Below, in pieces: positions 36,119 through 44,025 of a stretch of 64,000 nt of DNA. The first letter of the stretch is position 1. Each line of letters opens with the position of its first letter. A model generated the notes under the pieces. That model was not told the origin of the DNA. It searched no databases and saw only the letters and a list, made by a program, of their open reading frames with translations. Source of the stretch: Micropruina glycogenica (GTDB taxonomy: Bacteria; Actinomycetota; Actinomycetes; Propionibacteriales; Propionibacteriaceae); NCBI RefSeq assembly GCF_039524395.1, contig NZ_BAAAGO010000009.1, one strand, 5' to 3'. The translations under genes and the position numbers were made by a program.

Positions 36119-36299
36119 TGACCTGTTCTCCTCCTCGGGAGATTCTCCCTTCTTCGGTCACTGTCCGGTGAGAGCCACACACCTCACTCCTGTTCCCCGG
36201 CGCAGACGTTGCGACGGTTGCGGGCAGCCTAGGCGTCATTCACCAGCAATTGATTCCGCCGCGCCCGATGGATATTCGCGCTTTCGCCAGCGCACGGTG

Positions 36300-37421
36300 T
36301 CAGTTCAACCGCACGTCGTGGATGGTGATGCCCAGCGCCAGTTCGAGCGCCACGATCGGGCCGGTCAGGTCGTCGTCCTCGAGGTCGCGCGTGCCGGGGA
36401 ACAAGGTGACGTGCAGGGCCCGCCGGGGGCCGGTGCCGGTGAGCCGCCAGTGGCCGCGCAGCCGGTCGTCGAGCAGCACGGGGGCGAGTAGCAGTCCGTT
36501 CTCCTGCTTCCACAGCACGTCGTAGTGCTCGGGGTCGACGAAGCGGGCGCGTCCGGCGGGGTCGAAGGCGCAGAACAAGGCGTCGAACTCGGGCAGCAGA
36601 TGCACTCCGGCCAGGGTCGCGGGCGGGGGCGCGTCCGGCAGGTCGTGATAGACGCGCCCGTCGGGGCCCTCGTTGGTGGTGAGATCCAGGCTCGCCAGGG
36701 CCGCGTCGACGCGGGTCAGGCCCAGCCCCGACCACCAGGCCAGATCGTGCCGGCTGAGCGGGCCGGCCGCAGCGAGTTGGTGCCGAAACATTGCCGCAAC
36801 CGCCGCGTCGGGTGCGTTCAGCGCAGCCGTGCGATGGGCGGTATCGGCCAGCACGGCGGCCGCCGTGCGGTACTCGGGTGCGGCCTGGCCCGTCCAGTCA
36901 CCTCTGATCGGACGTCGCACCAGGCCGCCGTGCCCGAAGGCGAAGTAGCGGCCCTGGGTGCCGGCGAACCGGGGTGCCGAGGCAGGGTCGTTGCGCTGCA
37001 ACCACTCGAGCAGGTGGGCCGCGAGCTCGGCGGGAGTGCGCCACTGGTGTTCGGCGTAGGCCTCGATCGCGGCCCAGACGTGTTCGAGGGTGGTGTCCGA
37101 CAGCTTGAGGGTGCGATGCCAGAGCGTCCGCTGCCCCAGGCGGGTGGCGACCTCGAGCAGCGGGTGCAGGGCGGCGGTGCTGGTGTGCACCGTGCCCCGC
37201 AGCGTGCTGCCCCGCACGATGGCACCCGAGGTGTAGGCGTCGGTGATCTGCTGCCGGGTGACGCCGGGCAGCCGAGCTGCGGAGCCGATGAACACCGACC
37301 GGGCGGTTTGGCTCTGAATCGGCCCGACCAGGTCGATCAGGCCCGCGACGTCCCCCGGCTCGAGCTCGGCCGGAAACTGCCTGGCCAGGGTGCGGGCGGC
37401 GAGGTCTGCCCAGGTCAGCAT
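36300..37421 (-). CDS. Winged-helix DNA-binding-domain protein (HTH_42 family)
   Basis: The 373-residue protein matches the winged-helix family related to AlkX/YcaQ-type DNA-interacting proteins: VGPIQSQTARSVFIGSAARLPG, then RGSTLRGTVHTSTAALHPLL, and FDALFCAFDPAGRARFVDPE near the end. YcaQ homologues unhook interstrand crosslinks, but this paralogous group has no demonstrated role. ATG at 37421 begins MLTWADLAARTLARQ; the preceding 18 codons overlap the divergent ald promoter region and are excluded. Confidence 0.82.
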   Translation of the reverse strand: MLTWADLAARTLARQFPAELEPGDVAGLIDLVGPIQSQTARSVFIGSAARLPGVTRQQITDAYTSGAIVRGSTLRGTVHTSTAALHPLLEVATRLGQRTLWHRTLKLSDTTLEHVWAAIEAYAEHQWRTPAELAAHLLEWLQRNDPASAPRFAGTQGRYFAFGHGGLVRRPIRGDWTGQAAPEYRTAAAVLADTAHRTAALNAPDAAVAAMFRHQLAAAGPLSRHDLAWWSGLGLTRVDAALASLDLTTNEGPDGRVYHDLPDAPPPATLAGVHLLPEFDALFCAFDPAGRARFVDPEHYDVLWKQENGLLLAPVLLDDRLRGHWRLTGTGPRRALHVTLFPGTRDLEDDDLTGPIVALELALGITIHDVRLN

Positions 37422-37477
37422 GACGGGCAGCGTAGCCCTAGACTCATCCACGGGCAGAGTCGCGCGAAGGAGCATCG

Positions 37478-38596
37478 ATGAAGATCGCCATTCCCACCGA
37501 GGTCAAGAATCACGAGTACCGGGTGGCCATCACCCCGGTGGGAGTGAACGAACTGGTCCGCCGCGGGCATCAGGTGTTCGTGCAGTCGGGGGCCGGGCTG
37601 GGGTCGTCCATCACCGACGAGGAGTATGTCGCGCAGGGCGCCACGATTCTGCCCGACGCCGACGCCACCTGGGCCGAGGGCGAGATGGTGATGAAGGTGA
37701 AGGAGCCGATCGCGGCCGAGTACGGCTACCTGCGTGACGATCTGCTGCTGTTCACCTACCTGCACCTGGCGGCCGACCGTCCACTCACCGAGGCGCTGCT
37801 GAACTCGGGCACCACCGCGCTCGCCTACGAAACCGTGCAGCTGCCCAACGGCATGTTGCCGCTGCTGTACCCGATGTCTGAGGTGGCCGGCTGCCTGGCG
37901 CCGCAGGTGGGGGCGCACGCGATGATGAAGGCCGAGGGCGGCCGCGGCGTGCTGATGGGTGCCGTGGGCGGCGTGCCGAACGCCAAGGTGGTCGTGCTCG
38001 GCGGCGGCGTGGCCGGCCAGAACGCGGCCAACATCGCGCTGGGCATGGGCGCCAACGTGACGATTCTCGACACAGATCTTGAGAAGCTGCGCATGACCTT
38101 CTGGCGCTACGACAACCGCATTCAGGGCATCGTGTCGACCGCGCTGAGCGTGCGCGAGCAGGTGCTGAGCGCCGACCTGGTGATCGGCACGGTGCTGATT
38201 CCGGGGGCCAAGGCACCCAAGCTGGTGACCAACGACATGGTGGCGCAGATGAAGCCGGGCTCGGTGCTGGTCGACGTGGCGATCGACCAGGGCGGCTGCT
38301 TCGAAGACTCGCACCCCACCACCCACGCCGACCCCACGTTTCGGGTGCACAACTCGGTGTTCTACTGCGTGGCCAACATGCCGGGCGCGGTGCCCAACAC
38401 GTCCACCTGGGGCCTGACCAACGCCACCCTGCCCTACTCGGTGCAACTGGCCGGCAAGGGCTGGCGGCAGGCGTGCGCCGAGTCGAAGGCGCTGGCCCTG
38501 GGGCTTAACACCGTCGGCGGGGCGATCACGTGCAAGGGCGTCGGTGACGCCTTCAGCGACCTGCCCGAGACGAGCCTGCGGGACGTGCTCGACTGA
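37478..38596 (+). CDS. ald: Alanine dehydrogenase
   Basis: The 372-residue protein catalyses reversible NAD-dependent deamination of L-alanine to pyruvate and ammonia. It begins MKIAIPTEVKNHEYRVAITP and has Arg15, Lys75 and His96 at the positions of the pyruvate-binding and catalytic residues of Mycobacterium tuberculosis Ald, plus the dinucleotide motif VVVLGGGVAGQNAA. AAGGAG precedes the ATG. Its 5' neighbour is divergent; nothing intact follows for nearly 1 kb. Confidence 0.97.
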   Translation: MKIAIPTEVKNHEYRVAITPVGVNELVRRGHQVFVQSGAGLGSSITDEEYVAQGATILPDADATWAEGEMVMKVKEPIAAEYGYLRDDLLLFTYLHLAADRPLTEALLNSGTTALAYETVQLPNGMLPLLYPMSEVAGCLAPQVGAHAMMKAEGGRGVLMGAVGGVPNAKVVVLGGGVAGQNAANIALGMGANVTILDTDLEKLRMTFWRYDNRIQGIVSTALSVREQVLSADLVIGTVLIPGAKAPKLVTNDMVAQMKPGSVLVDVAIDQGGCFEDSHPTTHADPTFRVHNSVFYCVANMPGAVPNTSTWGLTNATLPYSVQLAGKGWRQACAESKALALGLNTVGGAITCKGVGDAFSDLPETSLRDVLD

Positions 38597-38962
38597 GCGC
38601 ATAACGGTGGGGATCGACCTTGGACGCGGAAGTCAGGCACCGCGAGCGACCACGACAACGTGGCGCGGTGAGACGCGGCGGACGGCGATTACCACCGAGC
38701 CGCCGGTCGATCTTGCCGACGACGCGTGGCAGGCCTCGGACGACTAACCACGCCCGGCGTCAACCAACGTGCTGGTGCCAGCGATGGGCAATCTCATCAG
38801 CGTCACGCGCATCGACGCTCATGCCCGTCACGCCGGCGGCGCGACGCCCAAGTCGAAGTACCAGGAACCGGCGCGCTCCTGGCCGTCGCGTAGCAGGTCC
38901 ATGATTGTCGAGACGTCGACCTCGACCGGCAGCGTGATCGTGACCAGTCCATATCGAGTGGC
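38597..38962. other. Gap downstream of ald with a coding-like fragment
   Basis: No intact gene is visible in these 366 bases. On the minus strand, directly after and in frame with the DUF4265 stop codon, 38839-38962 encodes a protein-like stretch without a start codon (LVTITLPVEVDVSTIMDLLR, then SWYFDLGVAPPA). It may be the tail of another small gene of the decayed cluster. The first 240 bases show nothing identifiable. Confidence 0.4.
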
Positions 38963-39275
38963 TTAGGCTTCGCAACCCAAAGATCTGAACTGCTCAACCA
39001 CCGGCTCGAGATCGCGGCCGCCGCGTGGCACGACTCGTGCGAGCCAGTTGTCTGAGTTGTGCACGATCCGCTGAACCCAGTGGCCGTCATCACCCGGCCG
39101 CCTGGCGGCTAGCACGACATCCCCCGGCGCAACGCCGTGCACAAATACAGGGGCCGCCGCAATCTCGAAGCTGCCGTTTGCCCAGATCAACGGCGTCCAC
39201 CTCCTCAGAGTCGCAGGGAGGGTAGCCGTCAGCGTCGCGCTCCAAATCGAAGTAGATATGAACGAAGCTCTTCAC
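38963..39275 (-). pseudogene. DUF4265 gene, frameshifted
   Basis: The first frame (GTG at 39275) encodes HIYFDLERDADGYPPCDSEE, the usual DUF4265 N-terminus; the rest of the family-like sequence (ANGSFEIAAAPVFVHGVAPG, then DVVLAARR) continues in another frame from about 39190 to the stop at 38963. A one-base change near 39185-39200 would join them. The start overlaps the DUF6959 stop (TAGTG), so the two were an operon. Function of the family is unknown. Confidence 0.65.
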
Positions 39276-39493
39276 TACTTCTCACCATCGTCGACAACGG
39301 GTCGTCCATAAGGCAACTCAAGGCCCACCTCTCGCATCATCGCCTCGTAGTCAGCGAGCCACGACCTCGCAGTCTTCAGTGCAAAGCACGCCAGCGTGTC
39401 GCCTTGGATCAACAACCCCGGAAAGCGCCGACCGCCCGCGCGCGCCGGCCCGCGACAGGCTGCGGTCCCCAGGACGACCGCCCCGGCGAGCAT
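39275..39493 (-). CDS. DUF6959-like small protein
   Basis: The product of up to 72 residues contains FPGLLIQGDTLACFALKTAR and WLADYEAMMREVGLELPYGR, resembling DUF6959, a family of small actinobacterial proteins of unknown function. The N-terminal part encoded upstream of RRFPGLL looks unrelated, so the start is uncertain and the gene may be truncated. It overlaps the broken DUF4265 gene, with which such genes may be paired. Confidence 0.5.
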   Translation of the reverse strand: MLAGAVVLGTAACRGPARAGGRRFPGLLIQGDTLACFALKTARSWLADYEAMMREVGLELPYGRPVVDDGEK

Positions 39494-39550
39494 TGCCAGC
39501 CCACAAGCACCGCTGCCAAGATGATGAATGGATAAGTATGATCAGAATGC

Positions 39551-39579
39551 TTGATTGGTACGCTATATACATCTATAAT
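39551..39579 (+). promoter_or_regulatory. Consensus promoter, leaderless
   Basis: TTGATT (39551-39556) and a perfect TATAAT (39574-39579) are separated by 17 bases in an AT-rich patch. TATAAT ends seven bases before the ATG of the HNH nuclease gene, so transcription should begin at or next to the start codon. Confidence 0.8.
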
Positions 39580-39586
39580 CGAACAC

Positions 39587-40897
39587 ATGAGCGTAGTTGT
39601 TGAGGGGGTGCCGCAGTCAGCGGTGCAACGGCTGCGCCATGCTCAAGACCTCCGCCGGCAAGCCGACGCGATCGAACTGCAGGCGGTCGCAGACCTGGCT
39701 TGCGAGCATGGCTGGACCACCAATGACGAGTTCGACGTGACCGGTGAACGGGCCGTGCGTATCGGTGCCGACGGCACCGCACTCGTCGGTGAGTTCCTGC
39801 CCCTCGAAGTGGCAGCGATCAAGGCGATCTCAGTGGCTGCCGCGACCTGGTTGATTCGTGACGTGCTGAACCTGCACGACCGGCACCCGATGCTGTGGAG
39901 TTCTGTGCAGAAGGGCCAGGTTCAGCCGTACCGGGCGTTTCAGCTCACTCAGTTGGCTGCCCGTTACGACCTGAACGTCGAACAAGCGCACGATCTCGAT
40001 CAACGACTCGCGTCGAAGTACGGCCGTATCGGCTGGGCACGGTTGATGCGGCTCGCGCGTGGGCTGATCGCAATCATCGCCGCCGACGCCGTGAAAGCAG
40101 CAGCCGACCAAGCCCGCGCCGAACGCTACGTGCGCACCGCCACCACCGAACAACCCGTCGTGACTGAGTTGTGGGCACGGCTCGACACCGCTGACGCCCA
40201 GCAACTCGAAGCAACCATCGCCGCCATCGCCAAGAATCTGGCCGCCCAAGGTGACACCGACGAACTCGACGTGCGCCGTTCGAAAGCGCTCGGCATCCTC
40301 GCCACCCCCGCACGAGCTCTTGCTCTACTCCAAGGTCGTGACGACAAGCGGTACCTGCCCCGCACCAAGATCTACCTGCACCTCACCGACACCATGCTCA
40401 CCGGCGAGAATCACGTCGTCCGTGGTGAAACCCTCGGCCCTCTGGTGCGTGACCAACTCCGTGACCTGTTCGGCACCCACCGCCTCACCATCACCCCCGT
40501 CATCCACGAAGGCACCGAACCCGGTGTTGACAGTTACGAAATACCCGACCGCATCCAAGAGTCCGTCCTGCTGCGCGACGTCTGCGAAATCTTCCCGCAC
40601 AGTTCACGCTCGGCCCGACGGCTCGACCTCGACCACACCATCCCCTACGTCGACGGCGTCGAAAACCAAACCCGACCCGACAACCTCGGCCCCCTCACCA
40701 GAGGCGTCCACCGCGCCAAAACCGCCAAACGCTGGCACTTACGACAACCCACCAGCGGCGTCTTCTGGTGGACCAGCCCCCACCACCAGCACTACCGAGT
40801 CACCAACCAAGCCACCGACGACCTCACCACCTGGTCAACCGGCGAAACAACCATGATGTGGCACCTCGACGCGCACCCACCGCCACCCGACCGATAG
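39587..40897 (+). CDS. HNH endonuclease with DUF222 domain (13E12 family)
   Basis: The 436-residue protein has a DUF222 helical N-terminal domain (RLRHAQDLRRQADAIELQAV) and a C-terminal HNH motif in LDLDHTIPYVDGVENQTRPD followed by NLGPLTRGVHRAKTAKRW. This is the 13E12 repeat family, multicopy in many actinobacteria and suspected to be mobile or phage related; biological targets are unknown. It uses somewhat more A and T than the flanking crt genes, and the AT-rich promoter region supports acquisition. It ends 30 bp before crtYc. Confidence 0.9.
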   Translation: MSVVVEGVPQSAVQRLRHAQDLRRQADAIELQAVADLACEHGWTTNDEFDVTGERAVRIGADGTALVGEFLPLEVAAIKAISVAAATWLIRDVLNLHDRHPMLWSSVQKGQVQPYRAFQLTQLAARYDLNVEQAHDLDQRLASKYGRIGWARLMRLARGLIAIIAADAVKAAADQARAERYVRTATTEQPVVTELWARLDTADAQQLEATIAAIAKNLAAQGDTDELDVRRSKALGILATPARALALLQGRDDKRYLPRTKIYLHLTDTMLTGENHVVRGETLGPLVRDQLRDLFGTHRLTITPVIHEGTEPGVDSYEIPDRIQESVLLRDVCEIFPHSSRSARRLDLDHTIPYVDGVENQTRPDNLGPLTRGVHRAKTAKRWHLRQPTSGVFWWTSPHHQHYRVTNQATDDLTTWSTGETTMMWHLDAHPPPPDR

Positions 40898-40916
40898 GGT
40901 TAGACAAACCTTGGAC
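40895..40916 (+). promoter_or_regulatory. Putative crt control motif, crtYc copy
   Basis: TAGGGT followed by TAGACAAACCTTGGAC lies 12 bases before the crtYc start. The 17-mer at 40900-40916 differs from the one upstream of the crtE fusion gene (49755-49771, minus strand) at two positions. GGTT and AACC flank the core AGACA as an inverted repeat. TAnnnT may be a -10 element. Confidence 0.55.
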
Positions 40917-40927
40917 GGGAGGTGGCC

Positions 40928-41254
40928 GTGCAGCACTACCAGTACCTGCTGCTCATGCTCGGCTGCCTGGTGATCACCCTGCCCCTCGAACTCGTCTTGG
41001 GTGCCCGGGTGTACGCCCGCTGGCGGCTCGCGGTGCTGGCGCTGGTGCCCACCGTGCTGCTCTTCAGCGTGTGGGACGTGATCGGCATCGTGCGCCTGCA
41101 CTGGACGTACAACCCCGACTTCATCACCGGCGTGCACTTGGGCGTGATGCCGCTCGAAGAGCTGGTGTTCTTCATCGTTATTCCGATCTGCGGCCTGCTC
41201 ACCTATGAAGCGGTAGGCACGGTGCTCAAGCGACTTCGAGGCCGCGATGGGTGA
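40928..41254 (+). CDS. crtYc: Lycopene cyclase subunit, CrtYc type
   Basis: The 108-residue, three-helix membrane protein is one half of the heterodimeric actinobacterial lycopene cyclase, which closes the ends of lycopene into beta (or epsilon) rings. The family motif appears as HLGVMPLEELVFFIVIPIC, preceded by RLHWTYNPDFITG. The GTG at 40928 has GGGAGG five bases before it; GTG at 40922 would overlap that site. It overlaps crtYd by eight bases. Confidence 0.9.
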   Translation: MQHYQYLLLMLGCLVITLPLELVLGARVYARWRLAVLALVPTVLLFSVWDVIGIVRLHWTYNPDFITGVHLGVMPLEELVFFIVIPICGLLTYEAVGTVLKRLRGRDG

Positions 41255-41558
41255 GTACACGCTGTTCACCATCGTTGCGGTGCTGGGCGTTCTCGCGATC
41301 GAGTTCTTCTGGTTACGCACCGGCATTCTGCGCACCGCCCAGTACTGGCTGTCGATGGCCCTGGTGTTCTTCTTTCAGATCTGGGTCGACGGCTGGCTGA
41401 CCAAACTGTCCGACCCGATCGTCATCTACTACCCCGACCAGTTCAGCGGCATCAGGTTTCCGTTCGACATACCGATCGAAGACTTCGGCTTCGGTTTCGC
41501 GATGGTCACCCTCACCCTGCTGACCTGGCACAAACTGACCCACCGGAGGGCTGAATGA
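41247..41558 (+). CDS. crtYd: Lycopene cyclase subunit, CrtYd type
   Basis: The 103-residue protein is the second cyclase half, again with three helices. FQIWVDGWLTKLSDPIVIYY and the motif RFPFDIPIEDFGFGFAMVTL correspond to the PxE(E/D) site of the other subunit. Both subunits are needed for activity in known systems. Its stop overlaps the start of crtT (ATGA). Confidence 0.9.
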   Translation: MGEYTLFTIVAVLGVLAIEFFWLRTGILRTAQYWLSMALVFFFQIWVDGWLTKLSDPIVIYYPDQFSGIRFPFDIPIEDFGFGFAMVTLTLLTWHKLTHRRAE

Positions 41559-42259
41559 GCGCAGAAGTCACCCGCGGGTTCGACGCCGGGGCCACCCGCT
41601 ACGACCTGCTGGTCGGGCTCAACCCCGGCTACCACCAGCACCTGCGCCGCGCTGCGCAGGCCTTGGCCGAACTGGTGCCGAACGCCCGCACGCTGGTCGA
41701 CCTGGGGTGCGGCTCGGGGGCGTCCACCAAAGCCCTGCTCGGCGCCTTCGGCGACGTGGTCACCATCGCGGGCATCGACGCCTCGGGCGGCATGCTCGAT
41801 CAGGCCCGGGCCAAGCAGTGGCCGGCCGGCGTCACCTTCACCCAAGGACGGGCCGGTGAACTGGCCTCGCTGCTCGACGAACCGGTGGACGGCGTACTCG
41901 CCTCCTACCTGTTTCGCAACGTGCCCGAAGGCGAGCGTGACCAGGTCCTGGCCGACGCGTTCGAAGCGCTGCGCCCGCGCGGTGCCCTGGTGGTGCTGGA
42001 GTATTCGGTGGCGGGCGACGCCCGGGCGGCGCGCATCTGGCGCGCGGTGTGCGAAACGGTGATCCTACCTTTGGCCACCGTGACCGGCGGCAACCACGGC
42101 CTCTACCGTTACCTCGAACGCAGCGTGCTCGAGTTCGACTCGGTGCCGCGCTTCGTCAGACGCCTGCACGCCACTGGTTTCACCGAGGTCGAAAGCCGCA
42201 CCGTGCCGGGCTGGCAGCAGGGCATTCTGCACGTGATCCGCGCCGGGCGGCCGGCGTGA
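41555..42259 (+). CDS. crtT: SAM-dependent methyltransferase in carotenoid operon (CrtT-like)
   Basis: The 234-residue protein is a class I methyltransferase resembling UbiE: LVDLGCGSGASTKALLGAFG binds S-adenosylmethionine, followed by GIDASGGMLDQARAK and VDGVLASYLFRNVPEGERDQ. In Streptomyces griseus a methyltransferase gene, crtT, sits between crtY and crtU, as here. The substrate is unproven; the aromatic carotenoid pathway itself does not require it. It overlaps both neighbours by four bases. Confidence 0.82.
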   Translation: MSAEVTRGFDAGATRYDLLVGLNPGYHQHLRRAAQALAELVPNARTLVDLGCGSGASTKALLGAFGDVVTIAGIDASGGMLDQARAKQWPAGVTFTQGRAGELASLLDEPVDGVLASYLFRNVPEGERDQVLADAFEALRPRGALVVLEYSVAGDARAARIWRAVCETVILPLATVTGGNHGLYRYLERSVLEFDSVPRFVRRLHATGFTEVESRTVPGWQQGILHVIRAGRPA

Positions 42260-43692
42260 CCGCGCGACGGCTACCGGGCCGCGACTCGCGGGCCGTGCGG
42301 CACCCGGGCCACAGCGGCGCCGCTCGGGCAACCGACGACCAGCACGTCGCCGTGGTCGGCGGCGGCATCGCCGGCCTGGCCGCCGCCACCGTGCTGGCCG
42401 AGCGAGGTGTGCGCGTCACCGTCCACGAGGCCGAGCCACAACTCGGCGGCCGGGTGCGCGCCTGGCCGCTCGACGAGGGCCGCACCATGAGTCGCGGGTT
42501 TCACGCGTTCTTTCGGCAGTACTACAACCTGCGGGCCCTGCTGCGCCGCACCGACCCCAACCTCGACCGCCTGCTGCCGATCAACGACTACCCGCTGACC
42601 AGGCCAGACGGACTCACCGATTCGTTCACCGGGCTGCCCCGCACGCCACCGTGGAGCATCATCGGCTTCGTGCTGGCCAGCCCTACCTTCAAGCTGACCG
42701 ACCTGCCCAAAGTCGACCTGCCCAGCGCGCTCGAACTGGTGCGGGTGCACTTTCCCGGCTCGTACAGCGACTACGACGGCGAGTCGGCCGCGGCCTTTCT
42801 CGACCGGCTGCGGTTTCCGGCCGCCGCCCGCGACCTGGCCCTGGAGGTGTTCGCCCGCAGCTTCTTCGCCGACCCGAACGAGTTCTCGGCCGGCGAACTG
42901 GTGGCGATGTTTCACACCTACTTTCTCGGCTCGTCCGAGGGCCTGCTGTTCGACGTGCCCGACGACGACTACGACACCGCCCTGTGGGCGCCGCTCGGCC
43001 GCTACCTGGCGTCGCTCGGGGTCGAGGTGCACACGAACACCAGCGTCGAGTCGCTCGACGACCTGAGCGCCGACGGTGTGGTGTTGGCCACCGACCCACG
43101 CACGGCCCGCGAGCTGATCGCGGGCACCGCCGCGTCCACCACCTGGGTGGATCGGGTCGCGGCCACCCGCAACGCTCCCCCGTTCGCGGTGCTGCGGCTG
43201 TGGCTCGACACCCCGGTGGACGCAACCCGGCCGGCCTTCGTGGGCACCAGCGGCTTCGGTCCGCTCGACAACATCTCGGTGCTCGACCGCTTCGAGGCGG
43301 GTGCCACCAGGTGGGCGGCGGCGTCGGGTGGGTCGGTGGTCGAACTGCACGGCTACGCGCTCTACGACCCCACCGACATCGAGCAGCGGCTGATCGACGA
43401 GCTGCATCGGGCCTGGCCCGAAACCGCAACCGCGGGCATCGTCGATCGTGAACTGCTGATTCGCGACGACTGCGCGCTGGTCGACCCCGCGCCGTGGGCC
43501 GAACGTCCCGGGGTCAGCACGCCGAACCCGACGTTGGTGCTGGCCGGCGACTGGGTGCGCTGCGACCTTCCGGTGGCCCTGATGGAGCGGGCGGCCACCA
43601 CCGGCGTGCTGGCCGCCAACGCCCTGCTCGCCCAGTGGGGGGTGGCCGGCGAAGAGGTCTGGTCGGTGCCCATGAAAGGGCTGCTGGGGTGA
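42256..43692 (+). CDS. crtU: Beta-carotene desaturase/methylase (CrtU-like)
   Basis: The 478-residue FAD protein has the dinucleotide motif VAVVGGGIAGLAAATVLAER and the CrtU-type sequence SRGFHAFFRQYYNLRALLRR, RTPPWSIIGFVLASPTFKL and YFLGSSEGLLFDVPDDDYDT. CrtU desaturates beta-ionone rings and shifts a methyl group, giving aromatic phi-rings and, from beta-carotene, isorenieratene. The start is a GTG within the crtT stop codon (GTGA), with an Arg-rich N-terminal leader of about 30 residues as in known CrtU. It follows the crtY-T-U order of Streptomyces. Confidence 0.85.
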   Translation: MTARRLPGRDSRAVRHPGHSGAARATDDQHVAVVGGGIAGLAAATVLAERGVRVTVHEAEPQLGGRVRAWPLDEGRTMSRGFHAFFRQYYNLRALLRRTDPNLDRLLPINDYPLTRPDGLTDSFTGLPRTPPWSIIGFVLASPTFKLTDLPKVDLPSALELVRVHFPGSYSDYDGESAAAFLDRLRFPAAARDLALEVFARSFFADPNEFSAGELVAMFHTYFLGSSEGLLFDVPDDDYDTALWAPLGRYLASLGVEVHTNTSVESLDDLSADGVVLATDPRTARELIAGTAASTTWVDRVAATRNAPPFAVLRLWLDTPVDATRPAFVGTSGFGPLDNISVLDRFEAGATRWAAASGGSVVELHGYALYDPTDIEQRLIDELHRAWPETATAGIVDRELLIRDDCALVDPAPWAERPGVSTPNPTLVLAGDWVRCDLPVALMERAATTGVLAANALLAQWGVAGEEVWSVPMKGLLG

Positions 43693-43701
43693 GGAGTGGC
43701 C

Positions 43702-44025
43702 ATGCGTAGCGAGTCGATGCAACGACTCGACGCCCTGGTCGGACGCTGGCGGGCGTCGATGCACGAGGCCTGGTTTCTGCCCGAACCCGACGTCGAGAAC
43801 GCGGGCATCGTGGTGGTCGACTGGTGGTCGGACGCCTTCGTCACCTTTCACTGGCACGCCGACGGTGCCGACCTGCAGGTGGTCTTCGGTCACAGCGGCG
43901 CCGACAACAGCTACCACGCCCTGTACCACGACGAGCGCGGCACCGACCGGCTGTTCGCGATGACCTTCGACGGCGCCGCCTGGCGCACCGACTACGAACT
44001 GGTTCTCGAAAGGGTGGCCGCATGA
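43702..44025 (+). CDS. Small DUF1579-like protein in crt operon
   Basis: The 107-residue protein begins MRSESMQRLDALVGRWRASM and continues with HWHADGADLQVVFGHSGADN, a beta-rich pattern reminiscent of DUF1579/lipocalin-like proteins. GAGGAG precedes the ATG. It overlaps the following FAD oxidoreductase by four bases, so it belongs to the crtY-T-U transcript. A carotenoid-related role is inferred from position only. Confidence 0.7.
   Translation: MRSESMQRLDALVGRWRASMHEAWFLPEPDVENAGIVVVDWWSDAFVTFHWHADGADLQVVFGHSGADNSYHALYHDERGTDRLFAMTFDGAAWRTDYELVLERVAA

Larger units (their letters stand above)
34894..36181 (-). mobile_element. IS3-family insertion sequence
   Basis: The 1288-bp element is bounded by 21-bp imperfect inverted repeats with 18 matches, TGATTGGCTCTCAACGGACA plus G at 34894-34914 and the complement of TGTGTGGCTCTCACCGGACA plus G at 36161-36181, and has the TG...CA ends usual for IS3. 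It holds overlapping orfA and orfB. Flanking triplets (GTC on the left, CCT on the right) do not match, so no target duplication is visible. It abuts the 5' end of the DUF485-actP operon in the same orientation. Confidence 0.92.

Noticed and set aside
34894..36181. Three-base target duplication of the IS3 element
   Set aside because: Left flank GTC and right flank CCT differ; shifting the ends by one or two bases gives no match either.
38769..38966. + strand 65-codon frame downstream of ald
   Set aside because: Opposite strand carries the more protein-like fragment and no ribosome binding site precedes this frame.
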